Shown here: positions 1 to 5,188 of the stretch, piece by piece
How the letters are laid out: every line of letters begins with the position of its first letter
Position numbering within the stretch: the stretch's first letter is position 1
NCBI GenBank assembly: GCA_021199865.1
Contig: JAJQHG010000132.1
Location: 1-5,188 of the forward strand
Reading direction: 5' to 3'
DNA: 5,188 bases
Source: Methanosphaera sp.
GTDB taxonomy: Archaea; Methanobacteriota; Methanobacteria; Methanobacteriales; Methanobacteriaceae
Made by a program: the position numbers and the translations under genes
Notes under the pieces: model-generated
Told to the model about the DNA's origin: nothing
The model's database searches: none
Seen by the model: only the letters and a program-made list of their open reading frames with translations

Positions 1-386
1 ATTTCAACTTTTAGACACATATCATCCTTTAATCTTAGTGTTTGTCTAAGATTATCTTTTGATATGAATTCTAATGTATCAGTGTTATAGATACTTTTTA
101 CTGGAAATAATATTGATCCATTATTAATAATACTTTTATTATCACATATATAGATCACAGCATCAACAAAGTAAACATCACCAAACTCGTCATCACCATT
201 AATCTTAGAGCTATTAATCTTATTTATATCTAACTCTAATTCTTCATCTAACTTAATGTTTAGTGTACCCTTGAATGGAATGTATCCTAGTTTATCCATG
301 TATTGATTCTTGTAGACTTCCTTTTCCATAAAGTTACAAGCCTTTCCTAAACCTGACTTAACTTTTCCCTCAACTATCATTGTCAT
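1..386 (-). CDS. ribK: CTP-dependent riboflavin kinase, archaeal type (partial, 3' end off the window)
   Basis: This enzyme phosphorylates riboflavin to FMN in the cytoplasm. The archaeal family uses CTP rather than ATP. The first 128 codons are visible, and the C-terminus runs off the left edge. The protein opens MTMIVEGKVKSGLG, then has LGYIPFKGTLNIKL at about residues 33-46. This corresponds to the family's glycine-rich nucleotide loop followed by the GTLN motif, whose Thr and Asn bind metal and nucleotide. A segment ending LRQTLRLKDD (about 113-122) matches the family's C-terminal LR..L.LKDGD region. There is no N-terminal helix-turn-helix domain, so this is the stand-alone form. The ATG at 386 is preferred over the in-frame ATG at 380 because an AGGT lies 7 bases upstream of it. 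Two deviations are visible: the usual GLGEG loop reads GLGKA, and the late DGD reads DDM. The gene is divergent from hisG. Confidence 0.88.
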   Translation of the reverse strand, partial: MTMIVEGKVKSGLGKACNFMEKEVYKNQYMDKLGYIPFKGTLNIKLDEELELDINKINSSKINGDDEFGDVYFVDAVIYICDNKSIINNGSILFPVKSIYNTDTLEFISKDNLRQTLRLKDDMCLKVE

Positions 387-393
387 ATATATT

Positions 394-400
394 ACCTACT
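394..400 (-). promoter_or_regulatory. Ribosome binding site of ribK
   Basis: On the minus strand this reads AGTAGGT, with AGGT ending 7 bases before the ATG at 386. It is a partial match to the archaeal Shine-Dalgarno sequence. Its spacing favours 386 over the second in-frame ATG at 380. Confidence 0.5.
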
Positions 401-421
401 AAAAGCACAATATCTTAATTG

Positions 422-429
422 AATATACT
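422..429 (-). promoter_or_regulatory. Candidate TATA box for ribK
   Basis: On the minus strand this reads AGTATATT and lies about 36-43 bases upstream of the ribK start. That would give a very short leader. The whole region is A+T-rich, so the assignment is weak, and a box closer to the 14-bp palindrome is equally possible. Confidence 0.28.
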
Positions 430-433
430 TTTA

Positions 434-447
434 TTTATCTAGATAAA
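434..447. repeat. Perfect 14-bp palindrome between the divergent ribK and hisG genes
   Basis: TTTATCTAGATAAA is its own reverse complement over all 14 bases, and symmetry stops at the next pair (A433/C448). It sits about 48 bases from the ribK start and 88 bases from the hisG start, just upstream of the candidate TATA boxes of both genes. The position and symmetry suit an operator for a dimeric regulator, but no regulator can be named. AT-rich palindromes also arise by chance in such DNA. Confidence 0.45.
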
Positions 448-462
448 CAAATATATACATAA

Positions 463-469
463 TTTATAT
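463..469 (+). promoter_or_regulatory. Candidate TATA box for the hisG transcription unit
   Basis: TTTATAT resembles the archaeal box A consensus. Transcription would start about 25 bases downstream, near 490, leaving a leader of roughly 40-45 bases before the hisG ATG. ATATATA at 451-457 is an alternative. The low sequence complexity limits confidence. Confidence 0.4.
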
Positions 470-522
470 CAAATATTTTTATTATATTTACAAGTATTAT
501 CAAACTAACCTAGTTTTAATTT

Positions 523-528
523 AGGAGG
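523..528 (+). promoter_or_regulatory. Ribosome binding site of hisG
   Basis: AGGAGG is a full Shine-Dalgarno core. It lies six bases before the ATG at 535 and fixes the hisG start. Confidence 0.85.
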
Positions 529-534
529 AAAAAA

Positions 535-1404
535 ATGAAGATACGTATAGCCCTACCATCAAAGGGGCGTATAAGTGAGCCTGCCATAGAATTACTAGAA
601 AAAGCAGGTATAGGATTAACAGATAATAGTAACCGTAAATTATTCTCTAATACTTTTGATCCAGAAATTAGTGTAATGTTTACAAGAGCAGCCGATATAC
701 CTGAATATGTTGCTGATGGTGCAGCAGATATTGGTATAACAGGATATGATTTAATAACAGAAAAACAGTCAGATGTAGAAATACTAGAAGATCTTCACTT
801 TGGCCAGACAAGACTTGTAATAGCTGCACCTGATAGCAGTGAATATAAGACTAAGGATGACTTAAAGAATGTTAAGACTGTTGCAACAGAATTTCCATCA
901 ATAACTGAAAACTACTTCAAACAAATGGGTGTTGATGTAAAGATATTATCTCTTAGTGGTGCAACAGAAATTGCTCCCCTAATTGGTGTAGCTGATGTAA
1001 TATCTGATCTTACAAGTACTGGTACAACACTTAAGATGAATCATCTAAGAGAAATTGACACAATACTTGAAAGTTCAATCATGCTAATAGCTAATAAGGA
1101 TAGTTTAATGGATGAACAGATGGCTGAGAAGATTGAACAGATATGTACTGGAATAACAGGTGTATTATTTGCTGATGATAAAAAACTAATAATGGCTAAT
1201 GTATCTGTTGAAGACTTAGATGCTATAAAAGAGTTAATGCCAGGAATGAGTGGACCAACAATATCACAAATATATGGATCAGAGGATATAGTAGCTGTGC
1301 ATTCTGTAATATCAGAAAGAGATGTGTTCACAACAATTAATAAGCTACGTAAGATTGGTGCTAGAGATATATTAGTCTTACCTATAGAGAGAATACTTGA
1401 ATAA
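535..1404 (+). CDS. hisG: ATP phosphoribosyltransferase, long (HisZ-independent) form
   Basis: HisG catalyses the first committed step of histidine synthesis, joining ATP and PRPP to give phosphoribosyl-ATP in the cytoplasm. The 289-residue length is that of the long form. The catalytic part opens MKIRIALPSKGRI, followed by ADIGITGYDLI (residues 64-74). The PRPP-binding segment runs from SGATEIAPL (141-149) through STGTTLK (161-167). The C-terminal third is the ACT-like regulatory domain. It shows MPGMSGPTISQIY (235-247) and ends IGARDILVLPIERIL, both typical of HisG_C. In the family this domain mediates hexamer formation and feedback inhibition by histidine, so no separate HisZ subunit is needed. 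The start is fixed by AGGAGG six bases upstream. No other his gene is in the window. It is followed after 13 bases by the FAH-family gene and then tfrA. No attenuator or leader peptide was seen upstream. Confidence 0.96.
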   Translation: MKIRIALPSKGRISEPAIELLEKAGIGLTDNSNRKLFSNTFDPEISVMFTRAADIPEYVADGAADIGITGYDLITEKQSDVEILEDLHFGQTRLVIAAPDSSEYKTKDDLKNVKTVATEFPSITENYFKQMGVDVKILSLSGATEIAPLIGVADVISDLTSTGTTLKMNHLREIDTILESSIMLIANKDSLMDEQMAEKIEQICTGITGVLFADDKKLIMANVSVEDLDAIKELMPGMSGPTISQIYGSEDIVAVHSVISERDVFTTINKLRKIGARDILVLPIERILE

Positions 1405-1417
1405 TTGTCCTGATAAT

Positions 1418-1582
1418 ATGAAATACATAAATTATAAGACAAATGACTCTCATGTTGGAGTTCTTGAGGATGATATAATATATAGATTAGATTATCCTTG
1501 TATTATTGATGCAATACGTGATAAGTTGGATGTACTTGAATCCTACAAGAATAACCCAACAGATAATATTAGTGATGTTTAG
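1418..1582 (+). CDS. 5' fragment of the FAH-family gene (N-terminal domain, 54 codons)
   Basis: This is what would be translated from the FAH gene start if the sequence is correct as given. It covers only the small N-terminal domain found in many FAH-family proteins, ending ISDV before TAG, and carries no catalytic residues. A start at TTG 1397 overlapping hisG is possible in frame. The ATG at 1418 is preferred because family members begin at the equivalent MKY position. The fragment is unlikely to function alone. Confidence 0.5.
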   Translation: MKYINYKTNDSHVGVLEDDIIYRLDYPCIIDAIRDKLDVLESYKNNPTDNISDV

Positions 1583-1602
1583 CTCCAGTTAGTCCATCAA
1601 AG

Positions 1603-2184
1603 GTGGTGTGTGTAGGTCTAAACTATACTGATCATGCACAGGAGTTATCAATGGAATTACCTACAGAACCCCTTCTATTTATGAAGCCATCTACAAGTAT
1701 TATAGCACATAATAATGCAATAATATATCCCGACTCAACAAATAAACTAGACTATGAAGGTGAGTTAGGAATAGTTATAATTGATGAGATTAATAGGAAT
1801 ACACCAATAGATGACTTTAACATTGCATACACTATTGTTAATGATGTTACAGCTCGTGATCTACAAGAAAAGGATGGTCAATGGACTAGGGCTAAATCCT
1901 TTGACACCTTTTGTCCAATAGGACCTGTTGTTACAACAGATATTAATCCTCTTGATCAAGTAATAACAACAAGTGTTAATGGTGAAGTTAGGCAGGATTC
2001 AAACACATCTAAAATGATTTTTACTCCTAAGAAATTAGTTAGATATATATCAAATATTATGAAGTTAAACCCTGGGGATGTTATAGCAACAGGAACACCA
2101 CCAGGTGTAGGACAACTAGAAAAAGAGGATGTAGTTGAAATATCAATAGAAGATATTGGAGTTCTAAGAAATATAGTCAAGTAA
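1603..2184 (+). CDS. 3' fragment of the FAH-family gene (catalytic domain)
   Basis: This open frame carries the FAH catalytic domain. It contains NYTDHAQE with the His-Glu pair, LDYEGELGIVI with two acidic metal ligands, NDVTARDLQ with the third, and RAKSFDTFCPIGP. The frame is open only from 1576. The GTG at 1603 falls inside the conserved VVCVGLNY strand and lacks a convincing ribosome binding site, so it is probably not a natural start. An AGGAG at 1640-1644 precedes an in-frame ATG at 1651. Starting there would give 177 residues but lose the His-Glu pair. This frame is best read as the downstream part of the frameshifted gene. Confidence 0.6.
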   Translation: MVCVGLNYTDHAQELSMELPTEPLLFMKPSTSIIAHNNAIIYPDSTNKLDYEGELGIVIIDEINRNTPIDDFNIAYTIVNDVTARDLQEKDGQWTRAKSFDTFCPIGPVVTTDINPLDQVITTSVNGEVRQDSNTSKMIFTPKKLVRYISNIMKLNPGDVIATGTPPGVGQLEKEDVVEISIEDIGVLRNIVK

Positions 2185-2186
2185 AT

Positions 2187-2192
2187 GGAGGT
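2187..2192 (+). promoter_or_regulatory. Ribosome binding site deciding the tfrA start
   Basis: GGAGGT lies 7 bases before the ATG at 2200. The in-frame ATG at 2185 overlaps this site and begins right after the FAH stop codon, with no Shine-Dalgarno of its own. The true start is therefore 2200, shortening the open frame by five codons. Confidence 0.8.
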
Positions 2193-2199
2193 TTTATTA

Positions 2200-3867
2200 A
2201 TGAAGATTAAAGACTATGCTTGTGATGTACTAGTTATAGGCTCTGGAGGAGCAGGATGTAAATGTGGAATAGAAGCTAGTAAACTAGATCAAAAAGTAAT
2301 AATAGTTTCTAAGGGATTAACATTTAAATCTGGATGCACACCCCTAGCAGAGGGAGGATATAATGCAGTATTTGGTTATGTGGATGAGGAAGACTCACTA
2401 CAACTACACATACAAGATACACTAAAAGGTGGGTCATTTATTAATGATTTACATTTAGTACATACATTGGTAACCCAGTCACCACAAAGATTAATAGAAT
2501 TAGAACGTTATGGATCTCTATTTGATAGACAGGAAGATGGAAGACTTAATCAGAGAGCATTCGGAGGACAATCATATCGTAGGACATGTTTCAAGGGTGA
2601 TGAAACAGGACATGAAATGATGGTTGGTCTAAAAGAGGAGGTAATGCGTGAGTGCATAGAAACTCATGGTGAAGTAATGATTACTAAGCTTCTCTATGAT
2701 GATAGTCATACAAAGATAGTTGGTGCAATGGGATTAAATCTCCAGGATAGTTCTATAATAATATATCATTCAAAAACAACTGTTATAGCTGCAGGTGGTT
2801 GTGGATGGCTATATCCAGTTACATCAAATGCATCCCAGAAAACTGGTGATGGGATAATGATAGCATATGATGTTGGTGCTGATGTAATGGATATGGAAAT
2901 GGTACAGTTCCATCCAACAGGTATGCTTTCACCAAAATCTCGTAGAGGCGTACTAATAACTGAGGCTGTAAGAGGAGAAGGAGGATACCTAATAAATACT
3001 GACGGGGATCGCTTCATGATAAACTATGATCCACGCCAAGAGTTAGCAACAAGAGATGTTGTGGCCAGAGCAATATATACTGAAATCCAGGAAGGACGCG
3101 GAACAGAGGATGGTGGAGTATACTTATCAGTAGAACACTTACCTGATGAACAAGTAGAAAATAAGTTACATACTATGGTACAACAATTTAAGGATGTTGG
3201 TATAGACATACTTAATGAACCAATGGAGGTTGCACCAACAGCACACCACTTTATGGGTGGAATAAGAATTAACACTAAATGTGAATCAAACATTGAAAAT
3301 CTCTATGCTGCAGGTGAATCAACTAGTGGTGTACATGGAGCAAATCGTTTAGGTGGAAATGCACTTGCTGATACACAGGTATTTGGTAATATTGCAGGAA
3401 TAGAAGCAGCAACTAATGCAAAATCTTCTGAATTACTTGATGCTGATGAAAATGAGGTTAATGCAGAAATTGAGAGAATAGAAAACCTAAAAACAAGTGG
3501 AACATATAGACCAAGAGATATCAAAAAAGAGATCCAGAACATCATGTGGGATAATGTTTCAATTGTACGCTCACAAGAAAGTCTTCTTAGGGCTCAAGAC
3601 TTATTAGATGAACTAGAACTTAAAACTGAGGATCTGGATGTACCTAGCTTTGATGAATATAATGAGGAATTAGAAATAGCAATAGAAGTCAAAAGCATGA
3701 TACGTCTAGCAAAGTTAATCATACAATCAGCACTACTTAGAAAGGAGAGTCGTGGAGCACACTACAGATCTGATTACCCTGAAACTAATGATGATGAATA
3801 CTTAAAGAGCTTCATATTAAATAAGTCTGGAGAAGTAAAAACAGTTAAACGTGGCTTATTTGATTAA
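2200..3867 (+). CDS. tfrA: Fumarate reductase flavoprotein subunit, thiol:fumarate reductase TfrA type
   Basis: This 555-residue protein belongs to the succinate dehydrogenase/fumarate reductase flavoprotein family. In methanogens TfrA works with the iron-sulfur subunit TfrB. Together they reduce fumarate to succinate while oxidising coenzyme M plus coenzyme B to the heterodisulfide. The FAD-binding motif is VIGSGGAG (12-19). The active site appears as QFHPTG (H238), TEAVRGEGG (E255, R258), the ATRD arginine R285, PTAHH (H349) and GVHGANRLGGN (R383). The segment GESTSG (372-377) belongs to the second FAD region. The C-terminal helical domain runs from about 440 and has SRGAHYRSDYP near 518-527. 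The position that holds the FAD-linked histidine in respiratory complexes is Cys46 here (SGCTPLAEGG), so FAD should be non-covalent. No signal peptide or membrane segment is seen, which fits a cytoplasmic enzyme. No tfrB is in the window; known tfrA and tfrB genes are often unlinked. L-aspartate oxidase is a less likely alternative. Confidence 0.88.
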   Translation: MKIKDYACDVLVIGSGGAGCKCGIEASKLDQKVIIVSKGLTFKSGCTPLAEGGYNAVFGYVDEEDSLQLHIQDTLKGGSFINDLHLVHTLVTQSPQRLIELERYGSLFDRQEDGRLNQRAFGGQSYRRTCFKGDETGHEMMVGLKEEVMRECIETHGEVMITKLLYDDSHTKIVGAMGLNLQDSSIIIYHSKTTVIAAGGCGWLYPVTSNASQKTGDGIMIAYDVGADVMDMEMVQFHPTGMLSPKSRRGVLITEAVRGEGGYLINTDGDRFMINYDPRQELATRDVVARAIYTEIQEGRGTEDGGVYLSVEHLPDEQVENKLHTMVQQFKDVGIDILNEPMEVAPTAHHFMGGIRINTKCESNIENLYAAGESTSGVHGANRLGGNALADTQVFGNIAGIEAATNAKSSELLDADENEVNAEIERIENLKTSGTYRPRDIKKEIQNIMWDNVSIVRSQESLLRAQDLLDELELKTEDLDVPSFDEYNEELEIAIEVKSMIRLAKLIIQSALLRKESRGAHYRSDYPETNDDEYLKSFILNKSGEVKTVKRGLFD

Positions 3868-3901
3868 ATAGTTAATCTATTTTAACCTTCTTCTATTTTT
3901 T
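3864..3901 (+). terminator. Candidate terminator of the hisG-FAH-tfrA unit
   Basis: AAATAG (3866-3871) and CTATTT (3877-3882) can pair around a 5-base loop. With a bulge, TTAA extends the stem, which overlaps the tfrA stop codon. A T6 run follows at 3896-3901. Archaeal termination depends mainly on T-runs, so the run matters more than the weak AT hairpin. A T9 run at 3942-3950 could be a second stop. Confidence 0.45.
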
Positions 3902-4035
3902 ATTAAAGTTTACTAATTATTATCTAACTAAGTTAAGAATGTTTTTTTTTGAGTAAAATAATTCTAAAAAAATATTAATGAAATGAATATATAATATTCA
4001 AATATTTTCCTTAATTTTACTAAGTGGTGGTAAGT
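3868..4035. other. Convergent intergenic region between tfrA and gatA
   Basis: This stretch of about 170 bases separates the converging 3' ends of tfrA and gatA. It is almost pure A+T, with a T6 run (3896-3901), a T9 run (3942-3950) and an A7 run (3966-3972), which is T7 for gatA. I see no open frame or RNA gene in it. Confidence 0.7.
3966..4000 (-). terminator. Candidate terminator of gatA
   Basis: TGAATAT (3984-3990) and ATATTCA (3994-4000) form a 7-bp inverted repeat with a 3-base loop. Read on the minus strand it is followed 11 bases later by a T7 run (3972-3966). It lies 36-70 bases beyond the gatA stop. The stem is AT-only apart from one G-C pair, so the T-run is probably the active element. 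Confidence 0.4.
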
Positions 4036-5188
4036 TTAGTTATTATCTAGAGCACTCATTGCTTGTAGAACTTTATGATCATCCTCTGGTTTTGCTTGGA
4101 GTTGTAATCCTACAGGTATATTATCTACAAGTCCTGCTTTCATGCTACTAGCAGGGATACCAGTAATGTTTGCTAGAACTGTTAGTACATCATATGCATA
4201 CATATCCATTGGATCTAGTTTTTCACCAATCTTGTGTGGTAGCTTTGGTACAGTTGGGCCAGCAATAACATCAACATTACTTAATAGGTCATTAAAGTCA
4301 TTGCGTATAAGTGATCTTGCTTGTAGTGCTTTCTTATAATATTTACCACTGAACTCTTTTTGTGAAATGTATGAACCAATACTTATTCTACGTGCAACTT
4401 CCTCTCCACATACTTCCTCAATTCTTTCACCATATTTACGGCCATCATATTTACGTGTTGCAGAGAAGAACTCTACATAGTTAATTAGGTAGTATGTTGG
4501 TAGTCCTAGGTTAATGTTTTCAAAGCTTAACTCTTTGATATCTGCACCAAGACTTGATAATTCATCAATAGATTTATTTACGGTATCATTAATTTTCTTG
4601 TCTGTTGCTTCACTAAATTCTTTTACTACTCCTACAGTCATACCATCGAGTGATGTTGTCTGAGTATCAGGCATAAATTCGCCAAGATCTTCTTTTATTG
4701 TTGTTGTCTCATATGGGTCATATCCTGTTATTACATCAAGCATTAGACCAATACCTGTTGTATCATTAGATAATGGTCCAATTTGATCAAGACTCATTGC
4801 TAAGTCAAGTAGTCCTTGACGGGATACTAGGCCATATGTAGGTTTAAATCCCATTACTCCACAGTGACTAGATGGGTTTCTGATTGATCCACCTGTATCT
4901 GAACCAAGTGTTATGTCACACATATTTGCGGCTATTGCTGCTGCTGATCCTCCACTAGATCCACCAGTTATGTGTCCTGGTGCATTAGGGTTATCTGTTG
5001 GTCCATACATTGAGGTTTCTGTTGAGCTACCACATGCAAATTCATCCATGTTGGTTAAACCAATTATTACTCCATCTTCTGCTAATATTTTTTTAATAAC
5101 TGTTGCATTATAGCTACCTATATAGTTCTCTAGTGTTTTTGATGCAGCACTAATTGTTAAGTCTTCAACATTAATATTACTCTTTATA
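4036..5188 (-). CDS. gatA: Aspartyl/glutamyl-tRNA amidotransferase subunit A (partial, 5' end off the window)
   Basis: GatA is the amidase subunit of GatCAB. It releases ammonia from glutamine (or asparagine) for transamidation of mischarged tRNA in the cytoplasm. Archaea usually have GatDE for Gln-tRNA, so GatCAB there mainly makes Asn-tRNA. The last 383 residues are visible, reading in frame from the right edge as IKSNINVEDLT. The amidase signature is clear: IIGLTNMDEFACGSSTE, then GGSSGGSAAA with the cis-serine, then LGSDTGGSIR with the nucleophilic serine 24 residues later (codon at 4885-4887), then KPTYGLVSR and SLDQIGP. The third triad member, a lysine, lies in the missing N-terminal part. 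The protein ends VGLQLQ...MSALDNN, slightly short of some relatives. The methionine at 5049 is the internal Met of the NMDEF motif and not the start. The gene converges on tfrA. Confidence 0.95.
   Translation of the reverse strand, partial: IKSNINVEDLTISAASKTLENYIGSYNATVIKKILAEDGVIIGLTNMDEFACGSSTETSMYGPTDNPNAPGHITGGSSGGSAAAIAANMCDITLGSDTGGSIRNPSSHCGVMGFKPTYGLVSRQGLLDLAMSLDQIGPLSNDTTGIGLMLDVITGYDPYETTTIKEDLGEFMPDTQTTSLDGMTVGVVKEFSEATDKKINDTVNKSIDELSSLGADIKELSFENINLGLPTYYLINYVEFFSATRKYDGRKYGERIEEVCGEEVARRISIGSYISQKEFSGKYYKKALQARSLIRNDFNDLLSNVDVIAGPTVPKLPHKIGEKLDPMDMYAYDVLTVLANITGIPASSMKAGLVDNIPVGLQLQAKPEDDHKVLQAMSALDNN

Larger units (their letters stand above)
1418..2184 (+). pseudogene. Fumarylacetoacetate hydrolase (FAH) family protein, split by a -1 frameshift
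   Basis: Members of this family are metal-dependent hydrolases, decarboxylases or tautomerases acting on 2-oxo acids such as acylpyruvates and oxaloacetate. The exact substrate here is unknown. The first part starts MKYINYKTND and includes GVLEDDIIYRLD, the usual N-terminal domain, and runs 54 codons to a TAG at 1580-1582. The reading then continues one frame back from TTA at 1579 as LAPVSPSKVVCVGLNYTDH. One extra base in the T run at 1578-1580 would join the two parts into 255 residues, the normal family length. In the restored numbering the His-Glu pair is H73 and E76 and the acidic metal ligands are E114, E116 and D143. The ARDLQ and RAKSFDTFCPIGP motifs and the C-terminal GDVIATGTPPGVG are all present. 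The rest of the sequence is undamaged, so the lesion is recent or is a sequencing error. The ATG at 1418 has only a weak ribosome binding site and lies 13 bases after hisG. Confidence 0.85.

Noticed and set aside
1397..1417. TTG at 1397 as start of the FAH-family gene, overlapping hisG
   Set aside because: It adds seven residues not typical of the family. The ATG at 1418 matches the usual MKY beginning.
1041..1442. Minus-strand open frame opposite hisG
   Set aside because: It lies antisense to a well-supported gene and its translation is low-complexity and serine/isoleucine-rich. It is a shadow of the coding strand.
1574..1585. Programmed -1 ribosomal frameshifting in the FAH gene
   Set aside because: The junction GAT GTT TAG is not an X XXY YYZ slippery heptamer in the zero frame. 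Slipping GTT to TGT would mispair, and I see no obvious stimulatory hairpin just downstream. A base deletion or sequencing error is simpler.
2766..3545. Three minus-strand open frames opposite tfrA
   Set aside because: All are antisense to strongly conserved tfrA motifs, with no ribosome binding site or recognisable domain.
3942..3950. T9 run as a phase-variable or mobile-element scar
   Set aside because: It lies outside any gene, has no flanking repeats, and fits an archaeal T-run terminator.
4142..4339. Plus-strand open frames inside gatA (also 4913-5113)
   Set aside because: They mirror conserved gatA codons and have no recognisable domain.
5047..5049. ATG at 5049 as the start of gatA
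   Set aside because: The frame stays open to the window edge and encodes conserved GatA sequence upstream. This methionine is the internal Met of the NMDEF motif.
1..5188. CRISPR array, tRNA, insertion sequence or defence system
   Set aside because: No spaced direct repeats, tRNA-like cloverleaf, transposase or defence-type domain could be found on either strand by reading.

Overview
This is an A+T-rich archaeal window, most likely from a methanogen of the order Methanobacteriales and probably Methanosphaera-like. Four things point there. First, a CTP-dependent riboflavin kinase of the archaeal type begins at the left edge. Second, the fumarate reductase flavoprotein resembles the methanogen thiol:fumarate reductase TfrA. 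Third, genes carry strong AGGAGG/GGAGGT ribosome binding sites, with archaeal-looking TATA boxes and T-run terminators. Fourth, AT-rich codons dominate, including frequent ATA for isoleucine. The genus is an inference from base composition and gene content and was not tested by a search.

Layout: the 5' part of ribK (riboflavin kinase) runs leftwards off the window from 386. A divergent intergenic region of about 150 bases carries promoter-like elements and a perfect 14-bp palindrome (434-447). Three genes then run rightwards with short gaps and look like one transcription unit. They are hisG (ATP phosphoribosyltransferase, long form, 535-1404), a fumarylacetoacetate hydrolase (FAH) family gene (1418-2184) and tfrA (2200-3867). 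A convergent intergenic region of about 170 bases holds hairpin and T-run terminator candidates for both sides. The 3' part of gatA (GatCAB amidotransferase subunit A) enters from the right edge on the minus strand and ends at 4036.

The main anomaly is the FAH-family gene. Its N-terminal 54 codons and its C-terminal 201 codons lie in different frames. Adding one base near 1577-1580 (GTTT to GTTTT) restores a normal 255-residue protein with every expected active-site residue. It is therefore a recent pseudogene, a homopolymer sequencing error or a slippage variant.

How the genes may work together: hisG is the committed step of histidine synthesis. TfrA reduces fumarate to succinate with coenzyme M and coenzyme B as donors. 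Some FAH-family enzymes act on oxaloacetate or acylpyruvates, so the FAH-tfrA pair may have a shared role in C4-dicarboxylate metabolism (inference). I see no CRISPR array, tRNA, rRNA, mobile element or defence system. Apart from the frameshift this looks like an ordinary archaeal housekeeping region.
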